DNA from: Clostridium sp. OF03-18AA
GTDB taxonomy: Bacteria > Bacillota > Clostridia > Lachnospirales > Lachnospiraceae
Assembly (NCBI RefSeq): GCF_003478035.1
Contig: NZ_QUEP01000004.1
Span: 1-64,000, forward strand
Length of the DNA: 64,000 nt
Direction of reading: 5' to 3'
Shown: one piece after another, positions 1-8,893 of the stretch
How positions within the stretch are numbered: position 1 is the first letter of the stretch
Layout: every line of letters begins with the position of its first letter
Notes under the pieces: generated by a model
Seen by the model: the letters and a program-made list of their open reading frames with translations, nothing else
What the model was told of the DNA's origin: nothing
The model's database searches: none
Position numbers and translations under genes: made by a program

Positions 1-104
1 CCCGAGATCGGATCATTCAGGACCTTTTTCCGGTACTTTACAACCAGGATCAGATGATAACAGAGTAAAAATACTGAATGTGCATTATTGTCGAGTTCTC
101 TCAT
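1..104 (-). CDS. tnpA: IS200/IS605-type transposase TnpA, N-terminal part (cut by window edge)
   Basis: Reading leftward from an ATG at 104 gives a protein starting MRELDNNAHSVFLLCYH and continuing LILVVKYRKKVLNDP up to the window edge. The HSV-x-LLCYHLILVVKYRKKV pattern is the hallmark start of the small Y1 (single catalytic tyrosine, HUH) transposases of IS200/IS605, which move single-stranded DNA without terminal inverted repeats. A purine-rich AGAAAGG lies upstream. The HUH motif and catalytic Tyr would lie beyond the edge, so activity cannot be judged. Identification is by recognised family pattern. Confidence 0.8.
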   Translation of the reverse strand, partial: MRELDNNAHSVFLLCYHLILVVKYRKKVLNDPIS

Positions 105-354
105 ATTTATCAGCCTTTCTTTCTATTTCGACTGATTTAATTATATCACAAATGAGATCATTTGTCTATTATATTTCAGAACATTTGTTCTGTTTGATCT
201 GCAATCTATTTTTCCTTCAGGCTTATTCATTGTATGCAGGATTGATGATATAGCACGACTACAAAAATCAATATATGAGAAGTTTACAATACACAGCACA
301 GCTATGTGCAATAATCTGATATTTACATGCCAACTATGGCACTATGCAAGAGAT

Positions 355-397
355 AGCAATTCATCTCACCACCTATGGAGGTGGGAGAATTCTTGCT
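355..397. repeat. Imperfect hairpin, candidate end of the IS200/IS605 element
   Basis: AGCAATTC at the left is matched by GAATT...GCT at the right, enclosing TCTC-A-CCACC / GGTGG-GAGA with a single bulged A. IS200/IS605 elements end in such subterminal imperfect hairpins, which TnpA recognises as single strands. The position, about 250-290 bp upstream of the tnpA start, fits an element end. Positions 105-354 hold no gene I can support. The exact cleavage site was not determined. Confidence 0.45.
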
Positions 398-440
398 GAT
401 TATTGTTAAAAAAGGCACTTATAGGAGAAATATAAAACGT

Positions 441-473
441 AAAAAGCCGGCTCAGGATCTGAACCGGATTTTT
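441..473 (-). terminator. Intrinsic terminator of the wall-binding protein gene at 517-1143
   Basis: CCGG-TCA...TGA-CCGG hairpin flanked by AAAAA on the left and TTTTT on the right. It lies just past the stop of the leftward gene and could act in both directions. Confidence 0.6.
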
Positions 474-516
474 GGGGGTATGAAATTTTTATGAAGGTAT
501 CCAAATAGTGGTAGGA

Positions 517-1143
517 TTATTCTCTGATGTAGGTCTTATCGTTTACAATAATAGTATCGTAGTCCACGATCGTCATATTGCGGGAATTGGAGGAGTCACG
601 ATATTTTGTATCACTGGATTTCGCAAAATTGTAGATATGGGTGTCACCGTCGTTGTCATAGTAGAAAGCTGCGATGGAATCGCCTGCACCGACCATGAGC
701 TCGAAGTAATCTTCTCTGTTCTCGTCATTTGTCATGAAGGTTCCGACCATATCCTCGTTTGTGTAGACGGTGGAATCGCCAGAGGAAGTGCTTTGGTTGT
801 TATCAGAAGTGTTGCCGGAGTTATTCTGGCTGTCCATATCTTTCTGGTACTTTAACTGTACAGAGTTGCCGATCGTCCAGGCACCGTCCGCATTGACGGT
901 GTAGCCATCCGGAGTTGTTGTATTTGTATAGATATATCCGTTGGAATCGAAAGCATAGCACTCGTAGATCCCGTCCTTATTTCCGTCAAGCCATTTCCAC
1001 TGGGATACCGGGTAGGAACCATTGTCTTCCTGCCACCACCAGCCGGTCGTGTTCTGAACCCACTGTCCTGCAAAAGCGGTCATTCCCATGGAAGCAGCCA
1101 TAGCTGCGGTAAGTGCGAGAGTCATAAATTTCTTTTTCATCAT
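517..1143 (-). CDS. Small secreted protein with N-terminal wall-binding-like module
   Basis: Encodes 208 residues. The first of two adjacent ATGs (1143) is chosen because AGGAGG lies 5 nt upstream; a longer reading starting near 1281 has no ribosome site. Residues 1-22 form a Sec signal peptide (MMKKKFMTLALTAAMAAS...) cut after AFA. Residues 24-80 hold one GWWWQ / SYPVSQWKWLDGN / YAFDSNGYIY module ending in TTTPDGY-x-V-x-x-DGAWT. A Ser/Asn/Gln linker and an unrecognised C-terminal domain of about 85 residues follow. The same TTTPDGY module ends the proteins at 31479-34874 and 49670-52450, but here it is N-terminal. Function is unknown; an extracellular, wall-associated location is inferred. 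Confidence 0.75.
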   Translation of the reverse strand: MMKKKFMTLALTAAMAASMGMTAFAGQWVQNTTGWWWQEDNGSYPVSQWKWLDGNKDGIYECYAFDSNGYIYTNTTTPDGYTVNADGAWTIGNSVQLKYQKDMDSQNNSGNTSDNNQSTSSGDSTVYTNEDMVGTFMTNDENREDYFELMVGAGDSIAAFYYDNDGDTHIYNFAKSSDTKYRDSSNSRNMTIVDYDTIIVNDKTYIRE

Positions 1144-1392
1144 GAAACCTCCTGTATTTGATGATTTTGATCCGGTAGAACTGCGGTACCCGTGAATATT
1201 ACGGACAGTTACAAAATGTGAATGTGAGTATTTTAAAGAGTGCCGGTCAGTTTTCCGTTGGTTTTTATTTCCTTTTGACATATTAAGTATATCAGGGAAA
1301 TGTGATTAACATGTGAAGACTTTGCGGTGAAACGTGAGGAAAGTGTGGCAGAGGTGAGTCAAAAGAATGGTTTATTTTATGAAAATATAATC

Positions 1393-1446
1393 AAAAACAG
1401 GTGATGCAATTACCGGATCGTAATCGCATCACCTGTGCTTTTTTTG
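1393..1446. terminator. Bidirectional terminator downstream of the gene at 1475-2860
   Basis: ACAGGTGATGC and GCATCACCTGT form a perfect 11-bp stem, with a T-run on the plus side and a five-T run on the minus side. It ends the leftward gene at 1475-2860. The rest of the 1144-1474 gap is AT-rich upstream sequence of the gene at 517-1143; I see no confident promoter in it. Confidence 0.8.
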
Positions 1447-1474
1447 TTATGAAGGACTAGGAAAAATCAGAAGA

Positions 1475-2860
1475 TCATGATTTCTTATCTGCTTCCGGTC
1501 CGTAGGTTACGATACCGGATTTATCGGTGCAGTAGTAGTTGTCATCTGCGTCTTTGATGTTTTTCTTGTTCTTCTGGATCGTACCTTTTTCATTGACGAG
1601 GTACTGGGCATCTTTGTAAGTTACAACTCCATATTTAGAATCTTCATCAGCAGTCAGACGGAGACCATTTACATAAATGTATCCATCGGAAATACCTGTT
1701 TCGCCGACGCCTCTCGGAGAACCGTTGGATCTGAAGCTGAAGGTGTAGGAAGTACCATCAAGGGAGATCGTGGTTGTTCCTGTCTTTGCAGCACCACTGG
1801 ATTCGAAGTAAACAAGCTTCTGAGTGTTGGAATTCATATTCTTAATAGTATCAACAGAATCTACTTCACCGGAGTAGGAAGTATATTTACCATCTTCATA
1901 GTATAAGATCCTGAGACCGGTTACCATCTCACCTTCATTATTGAAGAGGTAGGATTTTCCGTCGATCGTCTTGCACTCTTTTCTTGTAATCTCGCCTTTG
2001 GAGTTTGCATAGTACCAATGTGTGGTGTCGCTTTCATGATCACTACTGTTTAAATCCTTCGGCGGAACTGCTTCGAACCAACCAGTATGAAGCTTCGGTT
2101 CGTCTTCGTTGCCGTAGTATTTCCAGGTGTCTTTATTGCTGTCATGTACCCAGGAATCCTGTGCAACGCCTCTGTCGTCAAAGGTGTACTTCACGTTGCC
2201 GATCGTTTTCTCTGTGCTTACCGTCTTTTTACCGTTGGAAGCAAAGTAGAAGTGGTAAGTCGGCTCTTCATCGTCTTCATTGTCGTCATCTTTTACGCTG
2301 ATGTATACCCATGCGTTTGTAACGAGGCTTCCGTCGCCTTCTGCGTCACCGTAGTATGTAGCCGTTGCCCAGTCGGAATCATCGGAGATATTCTCACCTG
2401 CAGCTGTGATCCAGCCTGTGAGCATTCTTCCATACATATCAAACGCATACTTCTTTCCGCCGATATCAGCGATCTTTACGCTGTCACCGGTCGTGCGGAG
2501 CGCACGTCCATTGTTATCGAAGTAGTACCAGCTTGCGTCGCCGACTTTATCGTCGCCCTGCCAGCTCGGGTTCTCAAGGAAGCGCCAGCCGTTCTTTAAC
2601 ATCTGGCCGCCGTTTCTTAAGTAGTAGTAGTTTCCGTTGTCCTCAAGAAGAGTGTTGCGGATCATATAGCCGTCCTCACCGAGGTAATAGGATTCGCCGT
2701 TGTCGGTTCTCCATGCGCTTGTCACGTTGTTGCCGTTATTGTCAGTATAGACCCATTCACTGTTTACGGACTTCCAGGCAGCAAAAGAACTGAATGAAGC
2801 ACCGAGAGCGAGAACTGCGGATGCGGAAAGTACTGCCAGGCAGAAATTTTTCTTTCTCAT
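1475..2860 (-). CDS. Secreted wall-binding-repeat protein
   Basis: Encodes 461 residues. The start has AGGAGG 9 nt upstream. Signal peptide MRKKNFCLAVLSASAVLALG... is probably cleaved after SFA. The rest is a string of about 10-12 aromatic/glycine repeats of the choline-binding/glucan-binding type (W-x-YY-x-x-x-x-G-x-x-x-x-GW), e.g. GNYYYLRNGGQMLKNGW and DTWKYYGNEDEPKLHTGWF. No catalytic domain is visible, so it may be purely structural or a wall-anchored spacer. It has its own promoter and terminator. Repeat proteins of this kind are common in Lachnospiraceae; the ligand (choline, teichoic acid or polysaccharide) cannot be told from sequence. Confidence 0.75.
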   Translation of the reverse strand: MRKKNFCLAVLSASAVLALGASFSSFAAWKSVNSEWVYTDNNGNNVTSAWRTDNGESYYLGEDGYMIRNTLLEDNGNYYYLRNGGQMLKNGWRFLENPSWQGDDKVGDASWYYFDNNGRALRTTGDSVKIADIGGKKYAFDMYGRMLTGWITAAGENISDDSDWATATYYGDAEGDGSLVTNAWVYISVKDDDNEDDEEPTYHFYFASNGKKTVSTEKTIGNVKYTFDDRGVAQDSWVHDSNKDTWKYYGNEDEPKLHTGWFEAVPPKDLNSSDHESDTTHWYYANSKGEITRKECKTIDGKSYLFNNEGEMVTGLRILYYEDGKYTSYSGEVDSVDTIKNMNSNTQKLVYFESSGAAKTGTTTISLDGTSYTFSFRSNGSPRGVGETGISDGYIYVNGLRLTADEDSKYGVVTYKDAQYLVNEKGTIQKNKKNIKDADDNYYCTDKSGIVTYGPEADKKS

Positions 2861-2888
2861 TTAATTTTCCTCCTCATAGAAATTGTAA

Positions 2889-2920
2889 CAGCAGCCAGAT
2901 CGTTGTTTTCACGGCTGCTG
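2889..2920 (-). promoter_or_regulatory. Stem-loop in the 5' leader of the gene at 1475-2860
   Basis: CAGCAGCC and GGCTGCTG form an 8-bp stem between the promoter and the ribosome site. There is no T-run in the direction of transcription, so it is not a terminator. It may protect the transcript or affect translation. Confidence 0.4.
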
Positions 2921-2947
2921 AAAATTTTTAAATTGTTTACATATTCT

Positions 2948-2975
2948 ATTATATCAGAATTCCGATTTATGACAA
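2948..2975 (-). promoter_or_regulatory. SigA-type promoter of the wall-binding protein gene
   Basis: On the minus strand, TTGTCA (2975-2970), a 16-bp spacer and TATAAT (2953-2948). It lies about 90 bp upstream of the start codon. Confidence 0.65.
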
Positions 2976-3033
2976 TGGTATTTTCCCTTCAACTTGTGGT
3001 AAATGTGTGGCAGGGGAATTACAAATTGTTTAA

Positions 3034-3080
3034 GAAAAAAGTACGGATCAAACTTTATGATGAAAGTGATCGATCCGTAC
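3034..3080 (-). terminator. Terminator of the BCCT transporter gene
   Basis: GTACGGATC and GATCCGTAC form a perfect 9-bp stem. On the minus strand it is followed by a CTTTTTTCTTA tail just past the stop at 3098. Confidence 0.75.
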
Positions 3081-3097
3081 GTTTCGTAGTTCCTATT

Positions 3098-4624
3098 TTA
3101 TGATTTCAGATAATCCGACGCGTCCTTTAAGAAGCTTGCGATGATCAGCAGGATCACGAACGCTACCGGAAACGCTGCAATGATGGAGACACTCTGCAGG
3201 TTTGCCATGGAGCTGTCGGAAAATACAAGTGCCATGGGCAGCAGGATCAACAGGATCGCCCAGAAGGCTTTTACTGCATTGTGCGGCTCCTCGTCACCGG
3301 TGATCTGGCGGTATGTGTAGGAGGAGGCTACAAGGGCGATGGAGTCAAAGCTGGTAGCATAGAAGGCCACCATGGCAACGATTAAAAGCACAAGGACAAA
3401 CGGTGCAAGCGGCAGTGTCTGGATGATGGCGATGATCGTTGTGTAGAGATCGCTGCCGGCGGCATAGATCGCCATAACGTCTAACTTTCCGCTTACCTGA
3501 AGTCCGAGACTGTAGTTTCCTAAAATGATAAAGCTTAAGAATGTAGCGCTGACGCTGCAGGCATATCCGCCGAGGATCGTCTGCCGCACCGTTCTTCCGC
3601 GGGAGATGGATCCGATAAAGAACGGAGATGCCACGCACCACACCATCCAGTAGGCCCAGTAGAAGATCGTCCATGTCTGCGGAAAGGAAGTGGTCCGCTG
3701 CGGATCTGTGAAGGTTGCGAGGCCGAGGAAATTCTGAGCAAGATTTCCGACAGCCGCAAAGCCTGTCTCCAGAATATACCGTGTCTCTCCGCCGAGGAAC
3801 AGCACATATGCGAGCAGGGCAAAGAACAGATACATGCAGGACTTTGCAAGCAGGGAGATCCCCTTCATGCCGTGCAGCAGGGCGTATGTATAAAAGACAC
3901 AGGTGACGCCTAAGATCGCGATCGTTATCCATTTGGAGGATGGAAGGTGGAACAGGGTCGTCAGGACCTGGGACATTAACGGAGTTGCCAGTGCGAAGGT
4001 CGTCGTTGTCCCCGCGAGCAGTGCGAAGAGGGCGAGGAGATCGATCAGTTTTCCCGGGAGTCCATCGACTTTGTTTCCGAGAAGTGCGCGGCATGCCTCA
4101 GAGTATTTCTGCTTATGGCATCCGCGGACATGGAGCATGAAACCGAAGGATACGGCGAGGACCAGATAGAACGCCCACGGGATCGGACCCCAGTGGAAGA
4201 GCGGGTAGGTGCTGGACCAGGTCTGCATGGAGCCGAGCTCGGCGATATGCGGATCGTTTGCATAGAGGATCCACTCACAGAAGGAGTAGAACAGGATGTC
4301 GGCCGCAAGTCCGGAGGTGAACATCATGCTTGCCCAGACGAAGAGCGGGTATTTTGGCTTTTCATCCGGTTTTCCGAGACGGATGTTTCCAAATTTTGAA
4401 AAAGCCAGATACAGGGAGAGCAGGAAGACGAACAGGCCTACTGCGAGGTAGAAGAGTCCGAATGTGTCTCCGAGGATGAATCGGATCGTGTCGAGGACGC
4501 TTTTTGATGCGTCGGGGACGAGGATGAAGCAGATGCAGAGGGCCAGGATCGCGAGGAACGGGACGATCACGGTTGTCCAGTCAATGCGGTCTTTTAGTGG
4601 TGTATTGGGTTGTTTGGAGCTCAT
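3098..4624 (-). CDS. BCCT-family betaine/carnitine/choline transporter
   Basis: Encodes 508 residues with about 12 membrane segments, the usual BCCT length. It carries the family signature around residues 315-345 (WTIFYWAYWMVWCVASPFF, then ISRGRTVRQ) and a Trp-rich segment WGPIPWAFY near residue 145. BCCT proteins move quaternary ammonium compounds (glycine betaine, carnitine, gamma-butyrobetaine) by Na+ or H+ symport, or by substrate exchange. AGGAGG precedes the ATG. It is monocistronic, with a consensus promoter and an inverted repeat that may be an operator. No catabolic partner genes are adjacent, so the substrate is open; uptake of an osmolyte or of a trimethylammonium nutrient are both possible. 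Confidence 0.9.
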   Translation of the reverse strand: MSSKQPNTPLKDRIDWTTVIVPFLAILALCICFILVPDASKSVLDTIRFILGDTFGLFYLAVGLFVFLLSLYLAFSKFGNIRLGKPDEKPKYPLFVWASMMFTSGLAADILFYSFCEWILYANDPHIAELGSMQTWSSTYPLFHWGPIPWAFYLVLAVSFGFMLHVRGCHKQKYSEACRALLGNKVDGLPGKLIDLLALFALLAGTTTTFALATPLMSQVLTTLFHLPSSKWITIAILGVTCVFYTYALLHGMKGISLLAKSCMYLFFALLAYVLFLGGETRYILETGFAAVGNLAQNFLGLATFTDPQRTTSFPQTWTIFYWAYWMVWCVASPFFIGSISRGRTVRQTILGGYACSVSATFLSFIILGNYSLGLQVSGKLDVMAIYAAGSDLYTTIIAIIQTLPLAPFVLVLLIVAMVAFYATSFDSIALVASSYTYRQITGDEEPHNAVKAFWAILLILLPMALVFSDSSMANLQSVSIIAAFPVAFVILLIIASFLKDASDYLKS

Positions 4625-4642
4625 AGTGGAAACCTCCTGAAT

Positions 4643-4706
4643 TGTTCAAAAATTAAATATTTCGTACGATATTGAACATTATAGCACTGGGGAAAAGAGA
4701 ATGCAA
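4643..4706 (-). promoter_or_regulatory. Promoter plus inverted-repeat operator candidate for the BCCT gene
   Basis: On the minus strand, TTGCAT (4706-4701), a 17-bp spacer and TATAAT (4683-4678). TGTTCAA starts at the edge of the -10 box and is repeated inverted as TTGAACA 22 bp further on. A repressor binding both arms would block initiation. No regulator gene is adjacent. Confidence 0.65.
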
Positions 4707-4811
4707 GGAGATTAAGAGAGATATTGAAAAAATTTGAAAATGGTTGTCTCTAGGGAGAAGTAATGGATATGAGAGGAATCTCACCGCTGGCAGGCGTGTA
4801 GGTTTGATGGT

Positions 4812-6143
4812 TTAGTTTTTCTCTGTAAGATAGATTCTCACATAGTTGATCGTAAGATACGTTACGCAGAGCATCCAGCCGATCCCGGTTGCGACTGCGA
4901 TGGCGGAGAGCCCCATTTTTCCGATCCAGAGGGCGGAGAGGGCTGCGCGGAGCAGGATGTGGCCGGTGGTTCCGAAGAAGGCGAGGAGCATGTGACCGCG
5001 GCCTTTAAAATAGCCCATATAGGCGCTTCCGGTGAAGCAGAAGATGTAGAAGAGCGAGATCAGGCGGATATAGCCGTTTCCATAGTGGAGTGCGAGTTCA
5101 TCGGAAGAGCCGAGGAAGAGGCGGAGTGCCTGATCGGAGCCGATGAACATCAGTAGGGAAACGATGATCCCGACGGCCCAGTTCAGGAGCATGCCCCATT
5201 TGAGGCTTTTCTTTACACGGTCGTGATTTCCGGCGCCGAGGTTCTGGGAGACCATAACGGAGATCGCACTGCCGCCGCTGTCACCGAAGGAGTTGGCAAA
5301 GCCTTCAATTCTTGTTGCTGCCGTGTATGCGGCGATCCCGGGGGTCCCGAGTGTGTTGACGCTGCCCTGGACGAGGAGCTTACCGATATACAGGCTGGAG
5401 GCCTGCAGGGCGGAGATCAGACCGAAATGGAGCGACTGCGACATGAGTTCCGTGTGAACTCCTAAATCTTCTTTCTGGAAGAGCAGTCCCGGGTAATTAT
5501 CGCGCAGGTAGAGGAAGCAGCAGACTGCCGAGAAGAGCTGGGACAGGACAGTTGCCGCAGCGGCTCCGGCTGTGCCGATGCCGATAATGCCAATGAACAG
5601 AAAATCGAGAGCGATGTTCATCGTGATCGCGGCTGCAAGGAAGATGAGTGCCGCTTTTGTGTCACCGATCGAGCGGAGAACCCCGGAAAACAGGTTGTAA
5701 AGGCAGGTGAACGGAAGTCCTGCCAGAATGATAAACAGGTAGGATTCCGCGTAGGAGACGAGTTCCTCCGGAGTATGGATCAGATCCAGGATCGGATCAA
5801 GGAAGATTGTGCACGCACCGGCGATGAGAAGTGCGATGATCATGCCGAGAAGAAGAGCAGTGAAGACTTCCTCGCGGTATTTTTTTCTGTCACCGCTTCC
5901 GTAGAACTGACCGAGGATTACCGTGATCCCGGCGCAGAAGCCGTCGAGAATGAAGATAAAAAGGTTCATAAGACTGCCGGATATTCCCACAGAGGCAAAG
6001 GCGTTGGTGCCGAGAAATCTGCCCACGATCAGTGAGTCGGCAGTGTTGTAAAGCTGTTGTAAAATGTTTCCAAGCAGCAGTGGAACGGCGAGGGTTAAGA
6101 TCTGCTGTCGGATATTGCCGGAAAGTAAAGAGGTCTGGTTCAT
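4812..6143 (-). CDS. MATE-family multidrug/solute efflux protein
   Basis: Encodes 443 residues. The ATG at 6143 (MNQTSLLSGNIRQQI) is chosen for the CAGGAG 9 nt upstream. It has about 12 hydrophobic segments in two homologous halves, with the family opening VPLLLGNILQQLYNTADSLIVGRFLG. MATE proteins expel cationic drugs or metabolites using Na+ or H+ gradients. It is divergent from the LysR gene at 6387 across about 240 bp, the classical layout of a regulator and its target. A second MATE gene is at 56274-57629. Substrate unknown. Confidence 0.88.
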   Translation of the reverse strand: MNQTSLLSGNIRQQILTLAVPLLLGNILQQLYNTADSLIVGRFLGTNAFASVGISGSLMNLFIFILDGFCAGITVILGQFYGSGDRKKYREEVFTALLLGMIIALLIAGACTIFLDPILDLIHTPEELVSYAESYLFIILAGLPFTCLYNLFSGVLRSIGDTKAALIFLAAAITMNIALDFLFIGIIGIGTAGAAAATVLSQLFSAVCCFLYLRDNYPGLLFQKEDLGVHTELMSQSLHFGLISALQASSLYIGKLLVQGSVNTLGTPGIAAYTAATRIEGFANSFGDSGGSAISVMVSQNLGAGNHDRVKKSLKWGMLLNWAVGIIVSLLMFIGSDQALRLFLGSSDELALHYGNGYIRLISLFYIFCFTGSAYMGYFKGRGHMLLAFFGTTGHILLRAALSALWIGKMGLSAIAVATGIGWMLCVTYLTINYVRIYLTEKN

Positions 6144-6386
6144 GGTTATGTACTCCTGAAATATAATCTTCTGATACCGGATATTCCGCACTGCGTACTC
6201 CGAATTCTATGCGCTGCTCCGGCTGGTGCCAAATCTGATGGTTCAGTACCTTCACAGAAATCAGTGTATCACAGAAAATATTAATTGAAAAATGAATAAT
6301 TAAAAAGTAAAATATAATCAAAATGATATATTTTGAACAGGATAAAATATTTGCAGTAAAGAAAATCGGAGAAAACGGAGATCATT

Positions 6387-7277
6387 ATGACAAAAACGGA
6401 GTTGGAGGCATTCCTGGCAGTTCTCCAGTACGGCAGTATCTCAGCAGCGGCAGAACGGCTTTTTATCACACAGCCGGCTATGAGCCGCAGAATGAAATCG
6501 ATGGAAGAGGAACTGGGATACAGCCTTTTTGAACGTGGACGCGGTCAGAGAAGTGTGGAACTTACAGAGAATGGAAAAGAATTCGTTCCGGTCGCGGAAC
6601 GCCTGTTGACACTTTACAGGGAGGCGGAGGAGATACCGAGAAGAAAGAAAAGTCCGCTTCTGCGAGTCAGCACAGTGAACAGCATTGCTTTTTATCTGAT
6701 GCCGGCTGTATTGAAAGAAATGATGTCCGCTCGGGACACCTGCAGCATTGAATTTAAGACGGGGCGTTCTTCTGATATTTATGGGTATGTGGAAAATGGA
6801 AATGTTGATGTGGCTCTGGTCTCGGATTTTTTAAATTCCAGAAGAATAGTTCCGTTTCCTGTGTTTAGGGAGCCGTTCGTGTTTGCCGGTGGTGAGAGCT
6901 GGAGAGAAAAGGGGAGAGTGACTCCGGATATGCTGGATCCGGAAGAACAGATCCGGCTGCCGTGGAATCCGGAATATGATATCTGGCACAGCCGATGGTT
7001 TCCGCCGGATGCAAATCCGAGTCTCACAGCGGATAAGATGGAATTTCTGGAATATTTTCTGAATGGAAAAAAATGGGCGGTGATCCCACTTCTTGTTGCA
7101 AGGCGATTCAAGAGACAAGACGTGTGGATCTGTCCGATGGAAGGCGGACCGGAGGACATGACGATCTATGGACTCACAAAAGAGAACCGGATGGATGATC
7201 AGATCCGAAGATTTTTTCAGTGTGTGAGAGAAGAACTGCAGATGATCGATGGGATAGAGCTGTTTTCAGGAAGATAA
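6387..7277 (+). CDS. LysR-family transcriptional regulator (gltS/MATE neighbour)
   Basis: Encodes 296 residues: N-terminal winged helix-turn-helix (residues 4-62, FLAVLQYGSISAAAERLFI then TQPAMSRRMKSMEEELG) and a periplasmic-binding-like effector domain from about residue 90. It is divergent from the MATE gene and convergent with gltS, from which a bidirectional terminator separates it. It shares its whole layout with the LysR at 19929-20834 (matching N-termini; matching DP-x-x-(Q/E)IR, W-x-x-x-x-D-x-WH and (L/F)-x-YF segments), and that gene also has a gltS remnant beside it. The two are therefore probably duplicates of one LysR-gltS pair. Effector unknown. Confidence 0.88.
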   Translation: MTKTELEAFLAVLQYGSISAAAERLFITQPAMSRRMKSMEEELGYSLFERGRGQRSVELTENGKEFVPVAERLLTLYREAEEIPRRKKSPLLRVSTVNSIAFYLMPAVLKEMMSARDTCSIEFKTGRSSDIYGYVENGNVDVALVSDFLNSRRIVPFPVFREPFVFAGGESWREKGRVTPDMLDPEEQIRLPWNPEYDIWHSRWFPPDANPSLTADKMEFLEYFLNGKKWAVIPLLVARRFKRQDVWICPMEGGPEDMTIYGLTKENRMDDQIRRFFQCVREELQMIDGIELFSGR

Positions 7278-7326
7278 AGAGAGATTCTGGTCTCTCGGAA
7301 AAATTTACAATTAAATTTCAGACAGG

Positions 7327-7380
7327 AAAAAGAGCCCAGCCACCGGAACATACCCCAAGATTCCGGTGCGGGCCCTTTTT
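7327..7380. terminator. Bidirectional terminator between LysR and gltS
   Basis: AAAAAGAGCCC ... GGGCCCTTTTT with an inner CACCGGAA/TTCCGGTG stem. It serves both convergent genes. Confidence 0.85.
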
Positions 7381-7413
7381 CAAGAGTTACAATTTATAAT
7401 CCAAAATTGGATC

Positions 7414-8604
7414 TTACAGGAAGTTCATAAATGTCGTAATGATAAGCGCATTGAAGAAGTCGATGAACAAGCTTCCTACTAACGGCACTACGAAGTATGC
7501 GGTCGGAGCCGGACCATACTTTGCGGTGATCGCCTGCATGTTTGCCATAGCGTTCGGTGTAGCACCCATACCAAATCCACAGAAGCCGGATGTCATAACG
7601 GCTGCGTCGTAGCTCTTTCCGAGAAGGTTGAATACTACGAAGTAAGCGAAGAATGCCATGAGAACTGTCTGTGCCGCAAGCATTACGATCATCGGAAGTG
7701 CAAGCTCTGCAAGCTGCCATAACTTTAATCCCATCATTGCGAGACCAAGGAATAAGGAAAGAGAGAAGCTTCCGATCGTGCTGATCTCTTCCATCGGCAT
7801 ATCTTTGTGGGTTGCGTCAACAACGTTACGGATGATAGCAGCAACAACCATTGCTCCGATGTAGCTCGGGAATGTCATTAACTTGTTAAGGAATAAAGAA
7901 ACGATCGTGCCGGCACCGATTGCGATTGCAAGGTATAATGCGCCGTCCAGGAATCTTCTGGAATCGATCGCGCCGGTAACTTCGTTCTTATCAACTTTAA
8001 CCTCATCACTGCCGGTAGCAGTCTCTGTGGACTTTAAGTTCAGGGAATGGATACGACGGTAAGCGAGCGGTCCGCCGATCACACAGCCGGCAACAAGACC
8101 GAAGGTTGCGGATGCGATCGCAACTGCGTTAGCGCCTGCGACACCAGCTTCCTCAAGAACCGGTCCGAATGCACCTGCGGTACCATGTCCGCCGACCATC
8201 GGGATGGAACCAACCGCAAGACCAAGTCTCGGGTCGAGATGGAAAGCACCGGCAAGTACAGCGCCAAGACCATTCTGAAGAGCAACCATGATAATGGAAA
8301 CTAACAGGAATAAGAGTACCTGAACGCCGCCCTTCTTTAAGAGACGGAAACATGCGGTGTAACCAACGCTACAGAAGAATACAGTCATGAAGAAGGACTG
8401 TAATGTGTTGTCGAAAGAGATTTCGAGGATCCCTGCGGATCTTAAAATCAGGTGAACAACAGCGTAAACAACGCCGCCGACAACCGGTTCAGGAATACAG
8501 TATTTTGTTAAGAATGGGATCTTGCTTACAAGGAAACGTCCAAGAAGCAGAACCAGTGCAGCAACTGCAACTGCTTGATACATGTTGAGCTCGATTTGTA
8601 ACAT
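7414..8604 (-). CDS. gltS: Sodium/glutamate symporter GltS
   Basis: Encodes 396 residues. The ATG at 8604 (MLQIELNMYQAVAVAAL) is used because GGAGG lies 10 nt upstream; an in-frame ATG at 8667 lacks a ribosome site. Typical GltS features are PEPVVGG near residue 38, GSIPMVGGHGTAGAFGP near 130, SATFGLVAGCVIGGP near 165 and GFGMGATPNAMANMQ near 355, with about 10 membrane segments in two inverted halves. GltS imports L- or D-glutamate with Na+. The upstream region carries a GlnL-type direct repeat, and the GlnK/GlnL-like system follows immediately upstream on the same strand, so regulation by glutamine/glutamate is likely. Confidence 0.93.
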   Translation of the reverse strand: MLQIELNMYQAVAVAALVLLLGRFLVSKIPFLTKYCIPEPVVGGVVYAVVHLILRSAGILEISFDNTLQSFFMTVFFCSVGYTACFRLLKKGGVQVLLFLLVSIIMVALQNGLGAVLAGAFHLDPRLGLAVGSIPMVGGHGTAGAFGPVLEEAGVAGANAVAIASATFGLVAGCVIGGPLAYRRIHSLNLKSTETATGSDEVKVDKNEVTGAIDSRRFLDGALYLAIAIGAGTIVSLFLNKLMTFPSYIGAMVVAAIIRNVVDATHKDMPMEEISTIGSFSLSLFLGLAMMGLKLWQLAELALPMIVMLAAQTVLMAFFAYFVVFNLLGKSYDAAVMTSGFCGFGMGATPNAMANMQAITAKYGPAPTAYFVVPLVGSLFIDFFNALIITTFMNFL

Positions 8605-8636
8605 AGTTTTTATACCTCCATACCTTTTATGTACAG

Positions 8637-8689
8637 AGTATAAGCATGTCCCTTCAAAAAACTTCACAAAGTTACAAAAAGTTACAAAA
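8637..8689 (-). promoter_or_regulatory. gltS control region: GlnL-type TTTTGT-N4-TTTTGT site and -10 box
   Basis: On the minus strand, TTTTGT-AACT-TTTTGT occupies 8689-8674. As I recall, a TTTTGT-N4-TTTTGT direct repeat is the binding site described for Bacillus subtilis GlnL. About 30 bp downstream is TATACT (8642-8637) with no good -35, which fits an activator-dependent promoter. A related ACAAAA block at 8698-8703 may extend the site. The match of site, regulator and target in one locus is strong circumstantial evidence. Confidence 0.65.
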
Positions 8690-8840
8690 ATTACTTAACA
8701 AAATTTGTAATTCCTTAACAATATTTTTATACACAACAAGGTAAAATATGTGAAAAATTCCAATATAAGGAATGTGAAGATGGAAAGGGAATTGTTCCGG
8801 ATGTGGATTTCCGAGGAATGAAGAGACGCATCAGAAATAG

Positions 8841-8883
8841 AAAAAACCAGGTACGATCCGTTTTTGCGGAAGATGTACCTGGA
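8841..8883 (-). terminator. Terminator of the glnKL-like operon
   Basis: CCAGGTAC and GTACCTGG stem with a TTTTTTC tail on the minus strand, 10 bp past the stop at 8894. Confidence 0.8.
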
Positions 8884-8893
8884 TCATGAAAAA

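Noticed and set aside
508..855. Rightward 115-codon frame over the first wall-binding gene
   Set aside because: Antisense shadow with no ribosome site; the opposite strand has a signal peptide, ribosome site and recognised modules.
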